Source: Streptomyces sp. NRRL F-6131 (GTDB taxonomy: Bacteria > Actinomycetota > Actinomycetes > Streptomycetales > Streptomycetaceae). From it: a DNA stretch of 44,376 nucleotides. Below are positions 1 through 7,296 of the stretch, piece after piece. The position numbers and the translations under genes are program-made. Each line of letters begins with the position of its first letter. Positions within the stretch are counted from its first letter, which is position 1. Location of the stretch: contig JOHN01000063.1 in assembly GCA_000719695.1 (NCBI GenBank), forward strand, positions 1 through 44,376, in the 5' to 3' direction. The notes below the pieces were generated by a model. That model was not told the DNA's origin. It ran no database searches and saw nothing but the letters and a program-made list of their open reading frames with translations.

Positions 1-70
1 AGGGGTGGTGGCGGGGGTCATGGCGGCGGGTTTCCTCATGGGAGGGTGAGGGGGCGGACCACGCCCGGTG

Positions 71-295
71 TCACGCGGCCGCCCGGCTCGGCGGCCCTCC
101 TGCGGCTCCGGGCAAGTGGTGGCGGGGAGGGCCGGGCGGCGCCGACTCGTGGAGCGACAGTTCGTGCAGGGCCAGCGTGAGGCGGCGAACGGCCTCGGCC
201 ATCAGTTCCATCTGGGCGGCGGCGATCCGGCACGGCTGTTTGTTCAGGTCGTGTCTGCGACGGACCGGCCGGTTCGCTCCTGCTCGGTGGCTCAT
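71..295 (-). CDS. small hypothetical protein, 74 aa
   Basis: I do not recognise a family. The best evidence is the start: AGGAG lies six bases upstream of the ATG at 295 on the minus strand. The predicted product is basic at its N-terminus, has an amphipathic helical stretch around residues 25-48 (IAAAQMELMAEAVRRLTLAL), then a proline/alanine-rich tail. It has no signal peptide or membrane segment. A weaker minus-strand frame (292-525) ends with ATGA over this start, but it lacks an ATG and a ribosome binding site, so I did not call it. Function unknown. Confidence 0.45.
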   Translation of the reverse strand: MSHRAGANRPVRRRHDLNKQPCRIAAAQMELMAEAVRRLTLALHELSLHESAPPGPPRHHLPGAAGGPPSRAAA

Positions 296-297
296 CG

Positions 298-522
298 TTG
301 CTCCTGCGACTGTCGACTCTCCCGGGTGCGGCTACCCGGTCGGCCGGGCGGGAAGCATCGCAGCGGCGTCGGGCCTCGCGGGCCGGTGGCGTCCGGGCCT
401 GGGCCGCCGCCTCGCCCGGGCAGGTGGGCCCGCAGCTCGAATGGACCTTCGTCGGCGAGATCGGAACCGCCGAGCAGAAGGTCTTCGACGTCACCTGTTC
501 CTCCCCTCCGCCCCGGGCCTGA
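298..522 (+). other. possible coding remnant with no good start
   Basis: The second half of this plus-strand frame (about 415-522) shows strong G/C third-position preference and a protein-like composition ending in EWTFVGEIGTAEQKVFDVTC and a short proline tail. The first half is arginine/alanine-rich and looks like noise, and the only start is a TTG without a ribosome binding site. It may be the 3' end of a lost gene; the terminator at 601-644 would also serve it. It overlaps nothing else that I call as a gene. Low confidence. Confidence 0.2.
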
Positions 523-600
523 CAAGCCGGCACCGGGAGACCAGCAGCCGGGTGCCTTCGGCCACCGTCGCAGCGGATCGCAGAGGATGCTGACCCGAAC

Positions 601-644
601 GCACGCGCGGCCGGTGCGGTGTCGTCCGCACCGGCCGCGCGTGC
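601..644. terminator. perfect 19-bp hairpin terminator
   Basis: Arms 601-619 and 626-644 are exact reverse complements around a 6-base loop (tgtcgt). It lies 15 bases past the stop of the minus-strand NTF2-like gene. There is no strong U-tract, as is usual for actinomycete terminators. It could work in both directions. Confidence 0.8.
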
Positions 645-658
645 GGCTGTCCGCCGCG

Positions 659-1090
659 TCAGGCCAGGCGGTCCGGAAGCGGGGCGAGCGGGTAGTTGGC
701 CCAGACGAACGCGTCCATCTGGTGCTGGTCGCCGGAGAGGTTGACGACCCGGTCGACCTTGCCCTCGGCGTCGAAGTGCCAGACGAGCGCCCAGGTGGTG
801 TCGACCTTGCCGGTGCCCTCGGTGGTCCAGCCGCGGTGGATGTCCACCACGTACTCGTCGTTGACGCCGAAGAAGATCGGCTCCGCCTTGAAACCGGACT
901 TGCCCAACTGGTCGAAGAAGGCCCGCACCTCGGCCACCCCGTGCTTGGTGCCGGACAGCGGGTGCCGGCCCGGGATGGTCCACTCGATCCCCTCGGCCAG
1001 TACCGCGCTCATCGCGTCGACGTCACCCGCGCCGTAGGCCTCGAAGAAGGCCTCGATCGCCGCGACCTTCGGGTCCTTCGCCTCGCTCAT
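659..1090 (-). CDS. NTF2/SnoaL-like fold protein (ketosteroid isomerase-related)
   Basis: The 143-aa product has the layout of the SnoaL/NTF2-like superfamily: an N-terminal helix (AAIEAFFEAYGAGDVDAM, near residue 9), then 'IEWTIPGRHPLSG', a helical 'AEVRAFFDQL', and curved-sheet strands ending in 'WALVWHFDAEGKVDRVVNL'. Members include small-molecule isomerases, cyclases, epoxide hydrolases and many proteins of unknown role, so the substrate cannot be assigned. The start at 1090 (MSEAKD) is preceded by GAGGGG at good spacing; the reading frame extends 27 codons further upstream without a better site. It is a single-gene unit with its own terminator. Confidence 0.8.
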   Translation of the reverse strand: MSEAKDPKVAAIEAFFEAYGAGDVDAMSAVLAEGIEWTIPGRHPLSGTKHGVAEVRAFFDQLGKSGFKAEPIFFGVNDEYVVDIHRGWTTEGTGKVDTTWALVWHFDAEGKVDRVVNLSGDQHQMDAFVWANYPLAPLPDRLA

Positions 1091-1252
1091 GGGTCCCCCT
1101 CGGATCCTTGTGCCCCGATCCCCCTGATCGGTGCCGCAGAGATCGTGCTCGAAACGGACGCCCGGCGCCAACGCGGTCCCGGTATGTGAGACGGCGGGTG
1201 TCTCCCGTGCCGGGACGAAGGCCCGTCGGTCCTCGTGGGCCGCTCTGCCGGG

Positions 1253-1636
1253 TCAGGCGGTTCCGCACCCGGTTCCGGGACCGGGACCGGGACCGGGACC
1301 GGGAGCGGGGGCGGGGGCGGGGGCGGGAGCGAGGGTGAAGACGCGGTCGAGGCCCACGAAGGTGAACGTGCGCAGGATGGGGGACGGGACGGCGGCCAGT
1401 ACCAGGTCGGCGCCCGCGGCCAGGGTGTGCCGACGGGCGGCGAGGAGTGCGGTGATGCCGCTGGAGTCGCAGAACGCGAGTCCCGAAAGATCGATGACCA
1501 GGCGCCGGCCCGGGGCGAGCGGCAGCCGTTCGAGCTGGGCCCGCAGGATCGGGGCGTGTTCGTGGTCGAGGTCGCCGGTCAGGCGCAGCACCGGTCCGGT
1601 CGAGCTGTCGTGGTGAGTGGTGTTCAGCGGGCTCAT
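1253..1636 (-). CDS. STAS-domain anti-anti-sigma factor (RsbV/SpoIIAA-like)
   Basis: The 127-aa product has a single STAS domain over about residues 14-103, with strand 'GPVLRLTGDLDHE', then 'RRLVIDLSGLAFCDSSGIT'. The DSSG motif (57-60) holds the serine that anti-sigma kinases phosphorylate; by analogy with SpoIIAA/RsbV this is Ser58. Dephosphorylated STAS proteins bind the anti-sigma kinase and release a sigma factor. Its start overlaps the stop of the PP2C gene by ATGA, so the two are translationally coupled and the phosphatase is the likely activator. The unusual part is the tail after residue 103, an (AP)n(GP)n low-complexity extension ending GTGCGTA, encoded by a DNA repeat. No kinase or sigma gene lies alongside. 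Confidence 0.88.
   Translation of the reverse strand: MSPLNTTHHDSSTGPVLRLTGDLDHEHAPILRAQLERLPLAPGRRLVIDLSGLAFCDSSGITALLAARRHTLAAGADLVLAAVPSPILRTFTFVGLDRVFTLAPAPAPAPAPGPGPGPGPGTGCGTA
1263..1335. repeat. hexanucleotide microsatellite in the STAS gene
   Basis: Plus-strand reading shows repeats of gggacc followed by gggcgg-type units. On the coding (minus) strand they encode the Ala-Pro and Gly-Pro tail of the STAS protein. Units of six bases change the tail by two residues without shifting the frame. The repeat runs almost to the stop codon. Confidence 0.75.
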
Positions 1637-2994
1637 CGTGGGGGTTTCGCTGCCGGGGTGGTCGGGTGGGGGGCCGGGATCCCGAGGGCCATCAGGGCGG
1701 TGTCGTCGTCGAGGCCTTCGCCGAAGCTCTTCAGCAGGCCGGTCAGGGCGTCGATCGTCTCCTGTGCGCCGCAGGGGGCACGGGCGGTGGCGAAGGCGTG
1801 CAGGGCGTCCTCCCCGAACAGGCTGGTACGGGTCGGGCCGGTGCGGGCCTCCGTGAGGCCGTCGGTGTAGAGCAGGAGGGTTTCGCCGGGGGCCAGGGTG
1901 GTCTGCGTGGTGGTGAAGGGGGCGTCGGGAAGGATGCCGACGAGCAGGCCCCCGCTGGTGTGCAGGAACTCGGCCCGGCCGTCGGCCCGCAGGGCCAGCG
2001 CGGGGGGATGCCCGCCGGAGGCGAGGCGGACGGTGCGGTGTCCGTGCGGTCCGGGCGTGACGGTGCCGAACACGGCGGTGCAGTACCGGGGGTCGCCCGC
2101 GGCCGTGTACCGCTCGTGCAGGACGGTGTTGAGCGTGGCCAGGACGGCGGCGGGTTCGGAGTCGTGCAGCGCCGCCGCCCGCAGGGTGTAGCGGGTCAGG
2201 GAGGTGAGGGAGGCCGCTTCGGGCCCCTTGCCGCAGACGTCGCCGAGGAAGAACCCCCAGCGGTCCCGGCCGAGGGAGAACAGGTCGTAGAAGTCGCCGC
2301 CCAGCCGGTCGGGGGAGGCCGTGTGGTAGTAGGCGGCCGTCTCCAGACCGGGCACGGCGGGCAGGGACGAGGGGACGAGGGACTGCTGGAGGACGGCGAG
2401 GGCTTCGGTGAGCCGGGCCCGGTCGGTCTCGGCCCGCCGCAGGGCGTCCTCGGCCCTGGCCCGCTGCTGCTCGGCTTCGGCCCGGGCCTGCTCGGCTTCG
2501 GCCCGCGCCTTTTCGGCCTCCTCCCGTCGGCGCAGGAGTTCGCCCTCGTAGGCGCGCCGGTCGGAGGCGTCGAAGACGGAGGTGCGGATCAGCAGCGGTT
2601 CGCCACCGCCGCCGTGTTTGACCGTGGCGGAGACCAGGACCGGCAGACGGGCGCCGCCCGCACGCTTCATCTCCAGGGCGATGCCCGAGAGTTCGCCCCG
2701 CAACCGCAGGAGCGGAGTGAAGTGGGTCTCGTGGTAGATCCTGCCGCCGACGGTCAGCAGGTCGGCGAAGCGCAGGCGCCCGACCACCTCCTCGCGGCGC
2801 AGGCCCAACCAGTCCATCAGGGTCGCGTTGACCTTGACGACGGTGCCGTCCATCAGGGTCGACAGGTACCCGCACGGGGCCTGCTCGTAGAGCTCCTCGG
2901 CACTGTCCTCCAGGAGCGCCCCGAACGCGGCGTCCGTGGTGAGGTCGCCGGCGTCCGGCCCCGGTTCCGGGTCACCGCCGACGCGGCTCGTCAT
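1633..2994 (-). CDS. rsbP: PAS - coiled coil - PP2C serine phosphatase (RsbP-like)
   Basis: 453 aa. Residues about 27-145 form a PAS domain of the kind with 'CGYLSTLMDGTVVKVNATLM' and 'GGRIYHETHFTPLLRLRG'. Residues about 150-205 are an Ala/Glu/Arg-rich coiled coil (RAEAEQARAEAEQQRARAED). Residues about 212-440 are a PP2C/SpoIIE-type phosphatase with metal-binding motifs GGDFYD (232-237), GDVCGKG (251-257), SGGHPP (327-332), YTDGLTEAR (376-384) and DDDTAL (429-434), all intact. This is the RsbP architecture: a sensory PAS controls dephosphorylation of a STAS protein. The stop overlaps the STAS start (ATGA) and the start overlaps the stop of the RsbQ-like gene (ATGA), so all three should be co-translated. 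The ligand of the PAS domain is unknown. Confidence 0.88.
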   Translation of the reverse strand: MTSRVGGDPEPGPDAGDLTTDAAFGALLEDSAEELYEQAPCGYLSTLMDGTVVKVNATLMDWLGLRREEVVGRLRFADLLTVGGRIYHETHFTPLLRLRGELSGIALEMKRAGGARLPVLVSATVKHGGGGEPLLIRTSVFDASDRRAYEGELLRRREEAEKARAEAEQARAEAEQQRARAEDALRRAETDRARLTEALAVLQQSLVPSSLPAVPGLETAAYYHTASPDRLGGDFYDLFSLGRDRWGFFLGDVCGKGPEAASLTSLTRYTLRAAALHDSEPAAVLATLNTVLHERYTAAGDPRYCTAVFGTVTPGPHGHRTVRLASGGHPPALALRADGRAEFLHTSGGLLVGILPDAPFTTTQTTLAPGETLLLYTDGLTEARTGPTRTSLFGEDALHAFATARAPCGAQETIDALTGLLKSFGEGLDDDTALMALGIPAPHPTTPAAKPPR

Positions 2995-3818
2995 CGGCCG
3001 TCCTCGTCGAGGACGGCCAGGAAGGCGAGGATCGCCTCGACGGTGGCCTCGGGCGCGCTCAGCTGCGGGCAGTGCCCGGTGGCGTCCAGGGTCACCAGGC
3101 GGGACGACGGGATCGCCGCGTGCACGAAGGCACCGACCTGCCGGGGCGCGATCACGTCCTGGGCACACTCCAGCACGAGCGTGGGGACCGTCACGCTCTT
3201 CAGGTCCTCGCGACTGTCGGACAGGAAGGTGGTGCGGGCGAACACCCGGGCGATGTCCGGATCCGTCGCGCAGAAGCTGTTCGTCAGCTCCTGCCCCAGT
3301 TCGGGGCGCTCCGGATTGCCCATGATGACCGGCGCCATCGCGGCCGACCAGCCCAGGTAGTTGGACTCCAGGGAGGCCAGCAGCTCCTCGATGTCCTCCT
3401 CGCTGAAACCGCCGTGGTAGCCGTCGTCGTCGAGGTACCGGGGGGAGGGCGCCACCATCACCAGCGAGCCGATCCGCTCGGGCGCCGACCGCGCGGCCAG
3501 CACCCCCACCATCGCACTGACCGAGTGCCCCACGAACACCGCCCGGTCCAGGTCCAGCTCCTCACAGACTTCGACGACGTCCCGGGCGTAGCCGTCCAGC
3601 GCGGAGTAGCGCCGCTCGTCCCAGGCGGACAGGTCCGAACCGCCGGATCCGACGTAGTCGAAGAGGACCACCCGGTGGTGGCGCACCAGCTCCGGGAGGA
3701 TCAGGCGCCACATGTTCTGGTCGCAGCCGAACCCGTGGGCCAGGACCACCGCCGGGCCCCGGGCGGGACCCTCGACCGGGCCGAGGAGCGTCACGTTGTT
3801 CCTGCGCCGGATGTCCAT
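2991..3818 (-). CDS. rsbQ: alpha/beta hydrolase, RsbQ/D14/KAI2-like
   Basis: 275 aa, close to Bacillus subtilis RsbQ in length. Oxyanion region 'LAHGFGCDQNMW' (27-37), nucleophile elbow GHSVS (97-101, Ser99), acid Asp221 in 'LECAQDVIAP' and His249 in 'DATGHCPQLSAP' form a full catalytic triad at nearly the RsbQ spacing (Ser96, Asp219, His247). The GHSVS elbow and the SAPE segment after the histidine are typical of RsbQ and of the plant hormone receptors D14 and KAI2. In Bacillus, RsbQ is needed for RsbP to respond to energy stress, probably by handling an unknown small molecule. Here the gene is first in an overlapping operon with a PAS-PP2C phosphatase, which supports that role. The start at 3818 begins just before the hydrolase fold. 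Confidence 0.87.
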   Translation of the reverse strand: MDIRRRNNVTLLGPVEGPARGPAVVLAHGFGCDQNMWRLILPELVRHHRVVLFDYVGSGGSDLSAWDERRYSALDGYARDVVEVCEELDLDRAVFVGHSVSAMVGVLAARSAPERIGSLVMVAPSPRYLDDDGYHGGFSEEDIEELLASLESNYLGWSAAMAPVIMGNPERPELGQELTNSFCATDPDIARVFARTTFLSDSREDLKSVTVPTLVLECAQDVIAPRQVGAFVHAAIPSSRLVTLDATGHCPQLSAPEATVEAILAFLAVLDEDGR

Positions 3819-3933
3819 GCCCGGAATCCTGTCACAGTGCGCGGCGCGGCCCGTAGGCGGTCCGGGCGGGCGGGGGACCCGGTGCGGGGCCCGCGCCGCT
3901 CCCGGCCGCACACACGATTCCGGTCGGCCCGGC

Positions 3934-4779
3934 TCAGCGAGGGTCGGGACGCCAGAACGCGCGAAGGCCCTCCGCGGCGGCCTCGCCCTGTTCCCGGCCG
4001 AGCCGGTGGATCTCCTCCCACGACTCGCGGTCCCCGGGGTCGGCGTCCAGGAGGCGCACGGCGGCCGGCTCGGGGGCCAGCACGCGGGCCGACCCGGCCG
4101 CGGCACCGGGGCGGCGGTGCGCCAGCGGCTCGACCACCAGTACCGTGCGGGCCCCCGCGGCAAGATCGGCGTTCGTACCGGCCCGCAGGGCTCCGTCCAG
4201 GTGGTGACGGCCGTCGACCGCCACGGGCGGGTCGAAGCCGGGGAACGCGCTGGAGGCCGCGACCGCGCGGACCAGCGGCACGCCCGAGGCCGCCTCCCAC
4301 ACGACCGGCTCGCCGCTCTCGGCGTCGACGGCCGGGATCAGCAGCCGGCGCGACGGCCAGGCGTCAGTGCCGATCAGCGCGGCCCGCTGGTCGACCACTC
4401 GCTCCTCCGCCGCCGCGTCGACCGTCCCCAGGGCGATGCGGCCGACCCGGCGGCGCTTCTCGGCCGGGTCGGCGCCGGAATCGTCGAGGGCGGCGAACAC
4501 CGCGCCCGTCACCGCGGGATCCGGGCGGCGCGGCGCGGCCGGCCCGTCCGGGGACCGCCGAACGGGAAGCACGCCCAGGCGCCCGGGGTCTCCCCCGGCC
4601 GCGAGGACCGCCCCGACGATCGCACCCGCGGAGGTGCCCACGATCAGGTCGGCCTCACCCAGGTCCAGCCCGGCGCGGCGAAGACCGGCGGCCAGTCCGG
4701 CCGTCCAGGCGACACCCAGACGCCCGCCGGGGCCCAGGACCAACGCGCGGTCGACGTCGTACACGTGTGCGATACCCAT
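3934..4779 (-). CDS. patatin-like phospholipase family protein
   Basis: 281 aa. N-terminal glycine-rich oxyanion loop 'LGPGGRLGVAWTAGL' (15-29), nucleophile motif GTSAG (48-52, Ser50) and the dyad aspartate in 'HHLDGALRAGTNADLA' (Asp195) are all present, so the Ser/Asp dyad is intact. Patatin-like proteins hydrolyse acyl chains from lipids; the substrate is not predictable. There is no signal peptide, so it is probably cytosolic or membrane-associated. The ATG at 4779 follows GGGGGAG at good spacing; the frame continues upstream without a better start. It is separated from the RsbQ-like gene by 115 bases and may be its own unit. Confidence 0.85.
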   Translation of the reverse strand: MGIAHVYDVDRALVLGPGGRLGVAWTAGLAAGLRRAGLDLGEADLIVGTSAGAIVGAVLAAGGDPGRLGVLPVRRSPDGPAAPRRPDPAVTGAVFAALDDSGADPAEKRRRVGRIALGTVDAAAEERVVDQRAALIGTDAWPSRRLLIPAVDAESGEPVVWEAASGVPLVRAVAASSAFPGFDPPVAVDGRHHLDGALRAGTNADLAAGARTVLVVEPLAHRRPGAAAGSARVLAPEPAAVRLLDADPGDRESWEEIHRLGREQGEAAAEGLRAFWRPDPR

Positions 4780-5019
4780 GGAAGCTCCCCCGTTGTCGAC
4801 ACGCCTTCGCCGCATCCTCGCACGGCCCGACCGGCCCACCCGCACCGGCATCCGCAGGCCCCGTTCCGGTGCGGGACCCCGGCGGCCCGGCGTCGAGGAC
4901 GCAGCGGGCCCACGCGTCCACGCCCTCGGAGCGACGTCCGGCCGCCCGAACTCCGCGGCACTCGCCGCCGGGGACGGCGAAGGGTTCGGCGCCGGGCGGG
5001 CGCGGGAGGCGGCGTCCGC

Positions 5020-5793
5020 TCAGAAGGCGGAGTTGGCCGTCCAGTGCGCCAGTAGCTCGTCGTCCCCCCGCGCCTCGAAGCGGTCGGCGGAGCGGTCCAG
5101 CCGACCGTAGAGGAGGAGCAGCAGGTCCGCGGCGGTGCCCCGGACCGAGGCGTCGGCGTCGGTCTCGTCGTGCCCGGCCCGCGGGTCGAGCCCGAAGCCG
5201 TCGGGGCGCAGCCGGACCAGCCAGTCCCCGTCGCCGGGGCCGTCGGTGCGGGTGAACCGGATGGTCCGGTCCGCGCCCCGCAGGGCGGCCGTCCCCGGGG
5301 CGAATCCGGCGGCGAAGGGCAGGTTGGCCAGGAACTCCGAGACGCCGTCGGCGGCCAGCGCCGGGTCGATGTCGGGCTCCAGGCCCAGCGCGAGGTCGGC
5401 GTCGACGCGGTGCACCAGGGTCTCGAACAGCATCCGGCGCACCCAGAACCGGGCGTGCTGGTCAGCGCCCCAGGCCCACATCGGCGCGTCGAGGTCGGCC
5501 GAGGCGAACTCCGCGCCGGCCTGCGCCGCGGCCTCGGCCAGCCAGTCGGGGTAGCCGGCGGACGTCGACGGCCAGTGCAGGTCGACGTCCCTGCTGCGCG
5601 GCGGCTGCTGGACCTTCTGCCGCAGCAGCACGGTGAACCAGCGCTGCACGCTGCCGGTGTGGCGCACCAGGTCGGTCAGCGTCCAGCCCGGACAGGTGGG
5701 CACCGGGGTGGCCGGGTCGGCGGTCCGGACGGTGGCGACGAAACGCGAGGTCTCGGTCGCGACGGCGGCGGCGTGGTCGAGGGCGGTGGTCAC
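5020..5793 (-). CDS. maleylpyruvate isomerase / mycothiol-dependent DinB-family protein
   Basis: 257 aa. The N-terminal DinB-like four-helix domain carries 'TPVPTCPGWTLTDLVRHTGSVQRWF', the typical motif of the actinobacterial maleylpyruvate isomerase family; its histidines and acidic residues form the metal site. The C-terminal domain has 'IRFTRTDGPGDGDWLVRL' and 'DASVRGTAADLLLLLYGRL', as in the family's second domain. Most members are uncharacterised mycothiol- or metal-dependent enzymes, so the name is a family label. I chose GTG 5793 (VTTALDH) because GGAGA stands upstream; an ATG 21 codons earlier would overlap the preceding aldehyde dehydrogenase stop. The gene sits 59 bases downstream of that dehydrogenase and may be co-transcribed with it. 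Confidence 0.8.
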   Translation of the reverse strand: MTTALDHAAAVATETSRFVATVRTADPATPVPTCPGWTLTDLVRHTGSVQRWFTVLLRQKVQQPPRSRDVDLHWPSTSAGYPDWLAEAAAQAGAEFASADLDAPMWAWGADQHARFWVRRMLFETLVHRVDADLALGLEPDIDPALAADGVSEFLANLPFAAGFAPGTAALRGADRTIRFTRTDGPGDGDWLVRLRPDGFGLDPRAGHDETDADASVRGTAADLLLLLYGRLDRSADRFEARGDDELLAHWTANSAF

Positions 5794-5852
5794 GGGATCG
5801 TTCTCCAGAGGGGGGGTCGGTCGGCTTGGGCGAGGGGCCGGGGCCGGCCGGC

Positions 5853-7181
5853 TCACACGAGGGGCTTGTCGACGACGGCCTTGGCGTGGCTGAACGTGTC
5901 GATGGAGTACTCGCCGTGGTAACGGCCCATGCCGCTCTCCCCCACGCCGCCGAAGGGCAGGTCGGGCATGGCCAGGTGGGAGACCGGCAGGCCGAAGGAG
6001 AGCGCGCCGGAGGAGGTCTCCTCGGTGAGCCGTCGCTTGGTCCGCTCGGAGTCGGTGAAGGCGTAGAGGGCGAGCGGCTTGTCGCGCTCGTTGATGAAGG
6101 CGATCGCCGCGTCGAGGTCGGGCACGGCGACGATCGGCAGGATCGGGCCGAAGATCTCCGCGCGCATCACCGGCGCGTCCGGGGAGACGTCCGCGAGGAC
6201 GGTCGGGGCGAGGTAGCGCTCGCCGCGGTCGTGGCCGCCGCCGGTGACGAGCCGCCCGTCGCCCAGCAGCGCGGTGAGCCGGTCGAAGTGGCGGTCGTTG
6301 ACGATCCGCCCGTACTCGGGATCGGCGGCCGGGTCCTCGCCGTGCTGCTCGTGGACGGCGTCGGCCAGGTGCTTCTCCAGCGCGGTGGCGCTCTCACCGA
6401 TGGCGAGGACGTAGTCGGGGGCCACGCAGGTCTGGCCGGCGTTGAGGAACTTGCCCCGGACGATCCGCCGTGCGGTGACCGCCAGGTCGGCGCCGGGCTC
6501 GACCACGACGGGGCTCTTGCCGCCGAGCTCCAGGGTGACGGGGGTGAGGTGGCGGGCGGCGGCCGCCATCACGATCCGGCCGACCGCGCCGTTGCCGGTG
6601 TAGAAGATGTGGTCGAACCGCTGCTCCAGCAGGGCGGTGGTCTCGGGGACGGCGCCCTCGACCACGGCCACGGTGTCCGGGTCGAGGTAGCGCGGCAGCA
6701 GCGCGGCCATCGCGGCGGAGGTGGCGGGGGCGAGCTCGCTGGGCTTGACGACCACGGTGTTGCCGGCCGCCAGGGCTCCCACCAGCGGGGCCAGCGCGAG
6801 CTGGAGCGGGTAGTTCCACGGCGCGACGACCAGGACCACGCCGAGCGGATCGCGGACCACCCAGGCCTCGGCGGGCCGGAAGAAGCCGGGGACGTCGGCG
6901 GGCTTCGGCCGGAGCCACTCCTCCAGGTGCGCGACGGTGTGATCGAGCTCGTTCAGCGTGAACCCGATCTCGGTGCGGTAGGCCTCGGCCGCGCTCTTGC
7001 CGAGGTCGGCGGCCAGCGCCTGCTGGAACGCACCGACCTCCTCGGTGAGCATCGAGCGCAGGGCCGACAGCTGGTCCAGACGCCGGGCGAGGGGCTTGGT
7101 CCGGCCGCTGTCGAAGGTGGCGCGCAGGCGGGCGACGAGGGTGGGGACGTCTGCGGCGGCGGGCTTCGGGGCGTGGGTCAT
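5853..7181 (-). CDS. NAD(P)-dependent aldehyde dehydrogenase, class 3-like
   Basis: 442 aa, the short form typical of class 3/fatty-aldehyde-type enzymes without the extra N-terminal segment. Motifs: 'APWNYP' (120-125, cofactor/substrate Asn), 'GNTVVVKPSE' (140-149), the general-base glutamate in 'TLELGGKSP' (Glu218) and the catalytic cysteine in 'NAGQTCVAPDY' (Cys252). 'EIFGPILPI' and the C-terminal 'PFGGVGESGMGRYHGEYS' are also family features. It oxidises an unspecified aldehyde to the acid in the cytosol. It is divergent from a MarR regulator whose probable operators overlap its promoter, so it is likely induced by an aldehyde or stress signal sensed by that regulator. Confidence 0.9.
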   Translation of the reverse strand: MTHAPKPAAADVPTLVARLRATFDSGRTKPLARRLDQLSALRSMLTEEVGAFQQALAADLGKSAAEAYRTEIGFTLNELDHTVAHLEEWLRPKPADVPGFFRPAEAWVVRDPLGVVLVVAPWNYPLQLALAPLVGALAAGNTVVVKPSELAPATSAAMAALLPRYLDPDTVAVVEGAVPETTALLEQRFDHIFYTGNGAVGRIVMAAAARHLTPVTLELGGKSPVVVEPGADLAVTARRIVRGKFLNAGQTCVAPDYVLAIGESATALEKHLADAVHEQHGEDPAADPEYGRIVNDRHFDRLTALLGDGRLVTGGGHDRGERYLAPTVLADVSPDAPVMRAEIFGPILPIVAVPDLDAAIAFINERDKPLALYAFTDSERTKRRLTEETSSGALSFGLPVSHLAMPDLPFGGVGESGMGRYHGEYSIDTFSHAKAVVDKPLV

Positions 7182-7222
7182 GAGGGTCTCGCGGTCCTTC
7201 CGGGGCTTGAAGGCCTAGATGG

Positions 7223-7235
7223 TTGATGTCTTCAA
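7223..7235. promoter_or_regulatory. candidate MarR operator O2 (TTGA-N5-TCAA)
   Basis: TTGAtgtctTCAA lies within a longer segment (7218-7240) repeated with few changes at 7257-7279, 39 bases further on. It falls just downstream of the predicted aldehyde dehydrogenase start site, a position suited to blocking elongation. Confidence 0.5.
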
Positions 7236-7244
7236 GTAATTTCG

Positions 7245-7274
7245 ACGGTAGACCTCGATGGTTGAGGATGTCAA
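7245..7274 (-). promoter_or_regulatory. candidate promoter of the aldehyde dehydrogenase
   Basis: On the minus strand, TTGACA (complement of 7269-7274) is followed after 18 bases by TACCGT (complement of 7245-7250), a close match to the housekeeping actinomycete consensus. The -35 box shares its last bases with the TTGA-N5-TCAA operator at 7262-7274. Confidence 0.6.
7262..7274. promoter_or_regulatory. candidate MarR operator O1 (TTGA-N5-TCAA)
   Basis: TTGAggatgTCAA overlaps the -35 boxes of both divergent promoters: TTGAGG for marR on the plus strand and TTGACA for the aldehyde dehydrogenase on the minus strand. One bound dimer could therefore repress both genes. Confidence 0.55.
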
Positions 7275-7290
7275 GCAATCTCCCTATGCT
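7262..7290 (+). promoter_or_regulatory. candidate leaderless promoter of the MarR gene
   Basis: TTGAGG (7262-7267), a 17-base spacer and TATGCT (7285-7290) end six bases before the ATG at 7297. There is no ribosome binding site, so transcription probably starts at or next to the start codon. Confidence 0.6.
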
Positions 7291-7296
7291 GGGCTC

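Noticed and set aside
1253..2875. Long minus-strand open frame over the PP2C and STAS genes
   Set aside because: It is the STAS frame extended upstream through the phosphatase gene; its composition there is Arg/Pro-rich shadow sequence.
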